Assembly (NCBI GenBank): GCA_937894665.1
Contig: CALAWF010000258.1
Span: 1 to 5,717, forward strand
Length of the DNA stretch: 5,717 nt
Reading direction: 5' to 3'
Source of the DNA: an uncultured bacterium
GTDB lineage: Bacteria; Cyanobacteriota; Vampirovibrionia; Gastranaerophilales; Gastranaerophilaceae
In this document: in pieces, positions 1 through 4,731 of the stretch
Position numbering within the stretch: the first letter of the stretch is position 1
How the letters are laid out: each line of letters starts with the position of its first letter
Position numbers and translations under genes: made by a program
Notes under the pieces: model-generated
Told to the model about the DNA's origin: nothing
Database searches by the model: none
What the model saw: only the letters and a program-made list of their open reading frames with translations

Positions 1-87
1 GATGAAGAGCTTCTCCAAATAGAAAATGGAGCATACAAAACTCTTTACGATATGCAGTTCAAAAAGCAGGAAACTAATGTGGAATAA
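1..87 (+). CDS. ABC exporter (MsbA-like), C-terminal end only
   Basis: The first reading frame is open from the window edge to TAA at 85-87 and gives 28 residues. They contain DEELLQIENGAYKTLYDMQF. This matches the usual end of fused permease/ATPase ABC exporters, where the H-loop is followed by 'xHxELLxxxGxYxxLYxxQF'. Proteins of this kind flip or export lipid A, lipid-linked glycans or related molecules across the inner membrane using ATP. The transmembrane part and the Walker motifs lie outside the window, so the substrate cannot be told. The glycosyltransferase starts 11 nt after the stop, which suggests one operon and a role in glycan or lipid export. The family call rests on a short tail only. 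Confidence 0.6.
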   Translation, partial: DEELLQIENGAYKTLYDMQFKKQETNVE

Positions 88-98
88 AGGTGGGGATT

Positions 99-968
99 AT
101 GAAACTAAGTATAATTGTTCCGGTATATAATGCAGAAAAATTTTTGGATAAGTGTATAAAAAGTGTCCAAACACAGACTTTGCAAGATTTTGAATTGATT
201 TTGGTAAATGATGGCTCAAAGGATAAGAGTTTAGAGATTTGTGAAAAGTATTCTCAAGAAGATGATAGAATAATTGTATTCAATCAAGAGAATTCGGGGC
301 AAAGTAAGGCAAGGAATGTCGGGTTAGAAAACGCAAATGGAGAATATGTTGCATTTTTGGATTCTGATGATTGGGTGGATAGTGATTATTACGAAAAACT
401 GGTTACAGGTTGTGAAAAGAATGATGCAGAAATTTCTTGCGGCTCTATATTGAGAGTCAGAAAGAATTACCAAAAGTATAGAATAAAATATACGGAGGAA
501 AAAGTTTATACAAAACCACAAGAAAAAATAGATGTTGCCCATGTTCCTGATATGTGCTATGTTTGGAACAAAGTTTACAAGAAGGAATTTTTGGATAGAA
601 TAAATTTAAAATTTGTTGAGGGGATGTTTTTTGAAGATGTTGATTTTGTAACAAGAGCAGTATATTTTTCGAATAAAATTGTAACTATTCCTAATACATA
701 TTACCATTATTGGACAAATTGGAATTCAACAGTTAAAACAATGAAACTTTCGGATAAAAAGCGAGCAGATTCCTTGAAATCTAAAGAAATGGTTTTAAAG
801 TTTTTCAAAGAGCATAATTTAAAATCCAAAGCAAGAAATTTAATCAAAAGAAAAACAAGTATAACCATTGGTGGCTTTCCGATTTTAAAAATCTATGAGC
901 AAGAAACTGTTAAACGTTATTACCTGTTCAATTGTATTCCGATTTTAGAAGTTATGTCTTATGCGTAA
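99..968 (+). CDS. Family 2 glycosyltransferase (GT-A fold)
   Basis: This 289-residue protein probably transfers a sugar from a nucleotide-sugar donor during surface polysaccharide or lipopolysaccharide synthesis at the inner face of the membrane. The N-terminus has the GT2 signature SIIVPVYN (4-11), then VNDGS (36-40) in the nucleotide-binding site, and the metal-binding DxD motif as DSDD (88-91). WNKVY (156-160), an acidic E174, and ED (179-180) with the likely catalytic base follow in the usual order. I chose ATG at 99 because AAAGGTGG (86-93) sits 5 nt upstream; a GTG at 90 in the same frame would overlap that site. The C-terminus carries two short 'IPIL'-like hydrophobic motifs (about 259-265 and 277-284) instead of a clear membrane anchor. 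A paralogue begins at 4732, about 56% identical over the first 100 residues. The acceptor and sugar are unknown. Confidence 0.93.
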   Translation: MKLSIIVPVYNAEKFLDKCIKSVQTQTLQDFELILVNDGSKDKSLEICEKYSQEDDRIIVFNQENSGQSKARNVGLENANGEYVAFLDSDDWVDSDYYEKLVTGCEKNDAEISCGSILRVRKNYQKYRIKYTEEKVYTKPQEKIDVAHVPDMCYVWNKVYKKEFLDRINLKFVEGMFFEDVDFVTRAVYFSNKIVTIPNTYYHYWTNWNSTVKTMKLSDKKRADSLKSKEMVLKFFKEHNLKSKARNLIKRKTSITIGGFPILKIYEQETVKRYYLFNCIPILEVMSYA

Positions 969-973
969 AAATA

Positions 974-1012
974 AAAAAGAGTGTCATTGATATTTTCTTT
1001 GACACTCTTTTT
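974..1012. terminator. Bidirectional Rho-independent terminator
   Basis: The arms AAAAAGAGTGTCA (974-986) and TGACACTCTTTTT (1000-1012) pair perfectly over 13 bp around a 13-nt loop. The T run serves the glycosyltransferase ending at 968 on the plus strand. The A run is the U tract for the minus-strand gene ending at 1038. It therefore sits between convergent genes and can end both transcripts. Confidence 0.92.
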
Positions 1013-1037
1013 ACGTTATATGTAAACTTGTGATTAT

Positions 1038-1754
1038 TTATTCAGCTATTGCTTGTTTGTCAGCATTTTTTGCAGCTGTTTTATTAGAGAAATGATCGGC
1101 AATTGCTCCGAGTGCTAGACCTCCAATTACTCCTGCAATTGTTTTCACTGCCAAACCACTAATTATACCTGATTTATATACGGCATCAGCTTTAAATCCT
1201 TTTACCTTACTAAATGGCATAGTAACTAAATCTGGAAGTATTGCGGCTCCGAGACCTAATAATGCCCCCCATTTCTTACCTGCACCTGATTTGCAATATA
1301 CATTTCCTGCGGCTGTTGTTTCAGCATTATCATCATTTTTTAGCATTTCTTCCTTGCCGTTTTGTGCTAATTTTTCTGCAAATTCTGCACGTTTAGCATT
1401 ATTTAGCTTATCTACTAATGCTCCACAACCTAAGGCTAATGCAATATTTAGAGGAATAGTAGCCCATCCTGTCTTTACATTTGCCGCTAACTTTTTCATG
1501 TTAGTCATATACTGTTGAGCTTGATGACTATCTAATCCTAAATTAGTAGCATTTTGTCCAGCAGCTGCACATTTACTTAAAAAATAGTTTGTTCCAGCTG
1601 CCACTGGAGTCATAATACCAGCCCATACAGCACCTGTTTTCAAACCTGCATTTGATTGTTTAACTTGATTTGTATTTGTATCTGTATTTCCATCTTTACC
1701 TTTGAATGCAAGGTGCTTTGGTGAAACATTGTAATTTTGAACTGCTGATAACAT
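1038..1754 (-). CDS. FKG-motif protein with Gly/Ala-rich hydrophobic segments, function unknown
   Basis: I do not recognise a functional family for this 238-residue protein. The N-terminus is short and polar with HLAFKGK at 14-20. An N-terminal 'FKG' like this recurs, from memory, in many otherwise unrelated proteins of gut Gastranaerophilales. Four hydrophobic Gly/Ala-rich stretches follow at about 38-59, 97-115, 162-180 and 195-219, separated by charged linkers. The linker at 117-147 is Lys/Glu/Asp-rich and probably helical. The pattern fits a small membrane-associated protein, with the third and fourth segments the best helix candidates. There is no classical signal peptide. The start is firm: AGGAGA lies 7 nt upstream of the ATG, and an extended -10 promoter lies about 70 nt upstream. 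It is monocistronic and ends at the shared terminator. Confidence 0.8.
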   Translation of the reverse strand: MLSAVQNYNVSPKHLAFKGKDGNTDTNTNQVKQSNAGLKTGAVWAGIMTPVAAGTNYFLSKCAAAGQNATNLGLDSHQAQQYMTNMKKLAANVKTGWATIPLNIALALGCGALVDKLNNAKRAEFAEKLAQNGKEEMLKNDDNAETTAAGNVYCKSGAGKKWGALLGLGAAILPDLVTMPFSKVKGFKADAVYKSGIISGLAVKTIAGVIGGLALGAIADHFSNKTAAKNADKQAIAE

Positions 1755-1825
1755 TAATTATTCTCCTACTTTTTACACTTGTATCTTATTGTTTTTAAAA
1801 CGGCTGAACATTAAATTTTGCCTTT

Positions 1826-1834
1826 ATTATACCA
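1826..1834 (-). promoter_or_regulatory. Extended -10 promoter for the FKG-motif gene
   Basis: On the minus strand this reads TGGTATAAT, a perfect extended -10 (TGn plus TATAAT). There is no convincing -35 at 16-18 bp, which is expected when an extended -10 compensates. Transcription would start near 1819, giving a leader of about 65 nt before the ATG at 1754. Confidence 0.65.
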
Positions 1835-1863
1835 TGTTGTAACAAAATTTAATAAATAATTTT

Positions 1864-2064
1864 CTAAAAATAAAGTTTTTTATACCATTTGATATAGAAT
1901 TTCAAAAATTTAAGGTTAATTAAGCCAAGTGCATCTGCTGTTTTGAGTGTATCTTTAATTCCCCCCCCCATAACTTTGTGGCAAGTTTTATTTGCAACTT
2001 TCAAAACTTTTCGATTATGAATTGCACTTTTAATCATATAAGCCGGTATTGGAACTAAATACAT
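1864..2064 (-). CDS. Small unknown protein whose frame crosses a G9 tract
   Basis: This 66-residue protein matches no family I recognise. It starts MYLVPIPAYM, is basic (Lys-rich) throughout, and ends in an aromatic and lysine-rich tail (about 51-66, with several Phe, Tyr and Trp). I chose the ATG at 2064 because AGAAAGGA lies about 8 nt upstream; the frame is also open further upstream, to 2184, but that would run into the recombinase gene. Codons 33-35 are GGG GGG GGA, part of a run of nine G including the G of Met32. With eight G the frame shifts and stops after 47 residues; with ten it stops after 36. The gene is divergent from the recombinase at 2166, with 101 nt between starts. It could be a chance frame, but the Shine-Dalgarno supports a real gene. 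Confidence 0.5.
   Translation of the reverse strand: MYLVPIPAYMIKSAIHNRKVLKVANKTCHKVMGGGIKDTLKTADALGLINLKFLKFYIKWYKKLYF
1961..1969 (-). repeat. G9 homopolymer tract in coding sequence (possible slippage site)
   Basis: Nine consecutive C on the plus strand (nine G on the coding strand) stand out in DNA that is otherwise strongly AT-rich. The tract lies inside the 66-aa gene at codons 32-35. Tracts of this kind commonly change length by slipped-strand mispairing, and either a +1 or a -1 change would truncate this frame. Confidence 0.85.
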
Positions 2065-2165
2065 CTGGGGTATCCTTTCTCTTCTTTTATCATACTCAAA
2101 ATAATAAAAATTTGATAGCTTGAGTTTTGTATAAATTGTTGGAATTAAGAGAAAGGAGTTTGATT
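2065..2165. promoter_or_regulatory. Divergent control region between the small gene and the recombinase
   Basis: These 101 nt separate the two divergent starts. On the minus strand a TATGAT (2089-2094) is a fair -10 for the 66-aa gene, without a clear -35. On the plus strand TATAAA (2130-2135) is a candidate -10 for the recombinase, also without a good -35. GAAAGGAG (2151-2158) is the recombinase ribosome binding site. The promoter calls are weak. Confidence 0.35.
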
Positions 2166-2708
2166 GTGGGTACAGTAGAACCAATCAGAGAATTGAAAAA
2201 TGTTAGAAAAATTGAAAGACTTTTAGCTAAACAAAGTGAAAGAGATTTGCTGCTTTTTACGCTTGGAATAAATTGCGGATTAAGAATTTCTGATATTTTA
2301 GCTTTGGATGTTTCGGATGTGAAAAATAAAAATTATATTCAAGTGATTGAAAAGAAGACCGGTAAATTCAAAAAGTTTCCGATTAATTCAAAATTAAAGC
2401 CTATGTTTGAGAAATTTACTAAAAATAGATTAGATGAAGAGCCGTTGTTTCTGTCAAAATTTGGAAATAGAATGGAGCGAACTGCAGCATATAGGATTAT
2501 AAATTTTGCGTGTAAAAAAATTGGTATTGAGGGTTTGATTGGAACACATACATTAAGAAAAACTTTTGGGTATCATCATTATCAAAAGTTCAAAGATGTT
2601 GTCATTTTGCAAAAAATCTTTAATCATTCCAGCCCGTTTATAACCTTACGCTATATCGGCATTGAACAAGATGAAATTTTTCAAAGTTATGAGAATTTTA
2701 TACTTTAA
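2166..2708 (+). CDS. Minimal tyrosine recombinase, probable DNA invertase
   Basis: This 180-residue enzyme belongs to the phage-integrase/Xer family, which cuts and rejoins DNA at short paired sites through a phosphotyrosine link. All catalytic residues are visible: Arg40 (in GINCGLR), a beta-hairpin lysine near 64-67 (EKKTGK), His128 and Arg131 (HTLRK), His154 (FNHSS) and the nucleophile Tyr163 (LRYIG). The N-terminal core-binding domain of full-length integrases (normally about 100 residues) is absent, so the length resembles FimB/FimE, which invert promoters. I chose GTG at 2166 because GAAAGGAG lies 7 nt upstream and because relatives, from memory, begin 'M-x-TVEPIR'; an open TTG at 2127 has no such support. 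Its stop lies one base before an inverted repeat bounding a promoter segment, which is its most likely substrate. A stand-alone chromosomal integrase or mobile-element remnant is the alternative. Confidence 0.92.
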   Translation: MGTVEPIRELKNVRKIERLLAKQSERDLLLFTLGINCGLRISDILALDVSDVKNKNYIQVIEKKTGKFKKFPINSKLKPMFEKFTKNRLDEEPLFLSKFGNRMERTAAYRIINFACKKIGIEGLIGTHTLRKTFGYHHYQKFKDVVILQKIFNHSSPFITLRYIGIEQDEIFQSYENFIL

Positions 2709-2709
2709 T

Positions 2710-2735
2710 AATTCAACAAATTAAGCATATTGTTG
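2710..2735 (+). repeat. Left inverted repeat / recombinase site (IRL)
   Basis: This repeat matches the reverse complement of 2855-2880 at 23 of 26 positions, including a perfect 15-bp block TTAAGCATATTGTTG at 2721-2735. Its core (2714-2735) is itself a dyad: CAACAA, ten bases, TTGTTG. That is the layout of a tyrosine recombinase crossover site. It begins one base after the recombinase stop codon. Confidence 0.85.
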
Positions 2736-2810
2736 CATTTAATAAACGAGGCACCCCTTGCTTCTTTGTGAGTGAAACGAAATTAAAGCCAATTATCAAC
2801 AATAAATGGG

Positions 2811-2833
2811 AAACTTTATTTTTAGCAAAGTTT
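2811..2833. repeat. Small dyad overlapping the -35 of the switch promoter
   Basis: AAACTTT (2811-2817) and AAAGTTT (2827-2833) are a perfect 7-bp inverted repeat around nine bases. It overlaps the proposed -35 (2822-2827), so it could be an operator. A/T-rich dyads also arise by chance. Confidence 0.3.
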
Positions 2834-2851
2834 GTAGTATTTTGATATTAT
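2822..2851 (+). promoter_or_regulatory. Promoter inside the invertible segment, facing the FemAB-like operon
   Basis: TTAGCA (2822-2827) is a 4/6 match to the -35 and TATTAT (2846-2851) a 5/6 match to the -10, with an 18-bp spacer. The start site would fall near 2858, inside the right repeat, giving a leader of about 58 nt before the ATG at 2916. Placement just inside a repeat is the usual design of fim-type switches. Confidence 0.55.
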
Positions 2852-2854
2852 GCA

Positions 2855-2880
2855 CAACAATATGCTTAAAATGTTGTATT
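2855..2880 (-). repeat. Right inverted repeat / recombinase site (IRR)
   Basis: This is the partner of 2710-2735 in opposite orientation. CAACAATATGCTTAA (2855-2869) is the perfect 15-bp block, and the outer arm ATGTTG (2871-2876) completes a CAACAA, ten bases, ATGTTG dyad. Inside and beyond the repeat the two flanks differ, so the repeat has clear edges. Confidence 0.85.
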
Positions 2881-2915
2881 TATTTAATAAGAATAAAGCT
2901 AAAAGGAGAAAAGGA

Positions 2916-4016
2916 ATGAACTTTCATGTAAGACACTATTCTGAAATAGATAAAGAAAAATGGAATACATTTGTTCGGTCATCGTCTATGGGGTGGGCTT
3001 ATTTCCTATATGATATGATAAAATTTCATCGTCATATTTCATATAAAAATGAATCATTTGCAATTGTCGATGAAAATCAAGATATATTTATGGTTATTCA
3101 GTTGCATAGAACTCCCCAAAATAAGCTAGTTTCTCAATGGGGATTTGTGGTAAAAGATAATTTAACTAAAAAACAATCAAAACATTTAAAAGAATTTTTC
3201 AAAAATTATATAGATTTGTATATATCTAAATTTAAAATAAAAAGTTTTGACTTAAATATTTGCCCATTGTCTGCGATAAATTTGCCTGAAAAGCATAATA
3301 TGGTTAACCCGTCAATTTATTATTTCTTTTCTCCTGGGCTTAGATATACCTATCTTGTTGATTTATCAAAATCTGATGATAGAATGCTTGCAGATTGTGA
3401 GGAAACAACTCGACAAGCTATTAGAAAATATGATAAGCTCGCTCGTTATACAGTTGTTGAATCGGATGGCTCTTTGGCAGATTGCAATAAATATATAGAA
3501 CTTCATAAAGAAACATATACAAGAACAAATGCGAAAAAAAATATTATAGACGACAGTTATAATAAAAATATTTTTGAAACATTAATTCCTCAAAAAATTA
3601 GTAAAGTTTTCTTTTTAAAAGATAATGAAACAAATGAATATATTGCGACTGTTGCTATTTTGATTTATGGAAAAACTGCTTATTATTGGTGGGGTGCGTC
3701 AAAAGATGACAAGGAAGTTGGAGTTAATAAATACTTACTATTTAAAGTTATTTGTCATGTAAGGGAAATGTTTGGTAAGTGTGGGTATTTTGAAACTGGG
3801 GGAGCATATCCGCATAAAAGAGTCGGAAAATATAAAGGATTGAATGATTTTAAAAAGTGCTTTGGAACTTTTCTGCATCCAATATTTAAGGGTTCTTATC
3901 AAAAACTTCCTGATATTAAAACGCATGAGCAGTTAAAGCTTTTGGGGGTCAAGATAAACTTAAAAACGAGTTCTAAGGTTTTAAAAATCATTAAAACTTT
4001 AAATAAGAGTATGTAA
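2916..4016 (+). CDS. FemAB-like / GNAT-fold acyltransferase
   Basis: This 366-residue protein resembles the FemAB superfamily, which uses a doubled GNAT fold to add amino acids (from aminoacyl-tRNA) or acyl groups to peptidoglycan precursors and other envelope molecules. The first half (about 1-140) is the less conserved GNAT-like lobe. The second has the family's 'DLSKSxxxMLxxxxxxTRxxIRK' pattern at 149-171, a basic region at 204-209, AILIYGKTAYYWWGAS (247-262) forming the typical core strands, and a closing GLNDFKKCFG (308-317). I chose ATG at 2916, with AAAGGAG 7 nt upstream; the in-frame ATG at 2850 lies upstream of the predicted transcript start and within the switch. The half-size EamA gene follows after 43 nt without a terminator. 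Expression is probably controlled by the invertible promoter upstream. The substrate is unknown; a surface glycan or peptidoglycan is my inference. Confidence 0.8.
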   Translation: MNFHVRHYSEIDKEKWNTFVRSSSMGWAYFLYDMIKFHRHISYKNESFAIVDENQDIFMVIQLHRTPQNKLVSQWGFVVKDNLTKKQSKHLKEFFKNYIDLYISKFKIKSFDLNICPLSAINLPEKHNMVNPSIYYFFSPGLRYTYLVDLSKSDDRMLADCEETTRQAIRKYDKLARYTVVESDGSLADCNKYIELHKETYTRTNAKKNIIDDSYNKNIFETLIPQKISKVFFLKDNETNEYIATVAILIYGKTAYYWWGASKDDKEVGVNKYLLFKVICHVREMFGKCGYFETGGAYPHKRVGKYKGLNDFKKCFGTFLHPIFKGSYQKLPDIKTHEQLKLLGVKINLKTSSKVLKIIKTLNKSM

Positions 4017-4059
4017 TAATATTTTTGTAGTAATATAGCGTTTGAGTGGAGGATTTCAT

Positions 4060-4473
4060 ATGTGGATTTTATATGCGGTAGGGAGTGCGTTATTTGCAGC
4101 TCTAACTGCTATTCCAGGTAAAATTGAAATTTCAAACGTTGATTCTAACCTTGGAACTGCAATCAGGACACTGGTTGTATTAGTAATTGCTGTTGGAATT
4201 GTGCTTTGTACAAAGAGTTTTCAACAACTTCCAACCATAAATTCTAAAACGTGGATATTTCTTATTGTGTCAGGAGTTATGACCGGATTATCTTGGCTTT
4301 GTTATTTCAAGGCTTTGCAAATCGGGGAAACCTCAAAGGTTGTAACTATAGACAAATTCAGTCTTATTTTTGTATTGATTTTGTCTGCAATAATGTTAAA
4401 AGAGCACGTTACAATGAAAATGTTTGTAGCCGGAATTGTAATTACGGTAGGAACTATTTTGATGGTTGTTTAA
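4060..4473 (+). CDS. Half-size EamA/DMT-family transporter
   Basis: This 137-residue membrane protein is a single EamA domain with about five membrane helices (roughly 2-20, 33-50, 64-83, 96-113 and 120-137). Family features include the early LFAALTAIPGKI, NLGTAIRT (30-37), SWLCYFKALQIGETSKV (78-94), and the closing helix after LKEH (113-116). Most EamA transporters of about 300 residues are a tandem duplication of this unit, so this one probably works as a homo- or heterodimer. Substrates in the superfamily include metabolites, nucleotide sugars and lipid-linked sugars; here it is unknown. I chose ATG at 4060, with GGAGG (4048-4052) 7 nt upstream. It follows the FemAB-like gene closely and ends at a terminator, so it is likely the last gene of the switched operon. 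It could alternatively have its own weak promoter in the 43-nt gap. Confidence 0.88.
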   Translation: MWILYAVGSALFAALTAIPGKIEISNVDSNLGTAIRTLVVLVIAVGIVLCTKSFQQLPTINSKTWIFLIVSGVMTGLSWLCYFKALQIGETSKVVTIDKFSLIFVLILSAIMLKEHVTMKMFVAGIVITVGTILMVV

Positions 4474-4504
4474 TATTTAAAAATTTTGAATAATTTTTAC
4501 TTTG

Positions 4505-4540
4505 AGACTTTGGTGGAAAATCTTTCTGTCAAAGTCTTTT
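4505..4540 (+). terminator. Rho-independent terminator of the FemAB-EamA operon
   Basis: AGACTTTG (4505-4512) pairs with CAAAGTCT (4530-4537). Further G-U and A-U pairs can extend the helix inwards to about 4519/4523. TTTT ends at 4540. It starts 31 nt after the EamA stop codon. Confidence 0.8.
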
Positions 4541-4641
4541 AGTATGTTTGAAATTTTATCTTTATAAATAAATATTAACGGCAATGTATGAAAAAATTTC
4601 CTTTTTTATCATGTTCGGGTTAATCTGTTTGTAGAACTATA

Positions 4642-4663
4642 CAACATAATATAGAAAATGTTG
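4642..4663 (+). repeat. Solo dyad resembling the recombinase sites
   Basis: CAACAT, ten bases, ATGTTG has the same 22-bp geometry as the cores of the two inverted repeats. Its reverse complement matches 16 of 22 positions of the right-hand site, including CAACATTTT. The central bases differ and no inverted partner is visible, so it may be chance in AT-rich DNA. It lies 68 nt upstream of the second glycosyltransferase. Confidence 0.25.
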
Positions 4664-4731
4664 CATAGAATGAAGTGTGTAAGGGAATTGGGTCAAAGTT
4701 TGCGGATATTTGGCTATAAAGAGAGGTTTCG

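Larger units (their letters stand above)
2736..2854 (+). other. Predicted invertible DNA segment carrying a promoter
   Basis: These 119 bp lie between the two inverted repeats and contain no credible gene. Near the right end is a promoter reading out towards the FemAB-like gene. In the orientation shown the downstream operon should be ON; after inversion the same promoter would point back into the 3' end of the recombinase gene. The segment also holds a locally GC-richer patch (about 2748-2762) and a small hairpin (2811-2833). The inversion is inferred from the repeats and the adjacent recombinase. Confidence 0.75.

Noticed and set aside
324..654. Minus-strand open frames within the first glycosyltransferase.
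   Set aside because: They are rich in Phe, Cys, Ile and His as expected for the antisense of an AT-rich gene, and the plus-strand GT2 motifs are clear.
1291..1518. Plus-strand 75-residue frame inside the FKG-motif gene.
   Set aside because: It has no ribosome binding site and is the antisense of Ala/Lys-rich coding sequence on the minus strand.
1845..1864. A/T-only inverted repeat just after the stop of the 66-aa gene, a possible terminator.
   Set aside because: AAAATT/AATTTT arms without any G-C pair make a very weak hairpin, and such dyads are common in this composition.
2127..2165. Longer recombinase start at TTG 2127.
   Set aside because: It has no ribosome binding site of its own and would place the strong GAAAGGAG inside the coding sequence. 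The family start pattern fits GTG 2166.
2850..2915. In-frame 22-residue N-terminal extension of the FemAB-like protein from ATG 2850.
   Set aside because: There is no Shine-Dalgarno, it lies within the switch promoter and right repeat, and ATG 2916 has a strong AAAGGAG at the right distance.
2806..2919. 37-residue hydrophobic frame starting at ATG 2806 and overlapping the FemAB-like start as ATGA.
   Set aside because: It has no ribosome binding site, its start lies upstream of the predicted transcript start, and it crosses the right repeat so inversion would destroy it.
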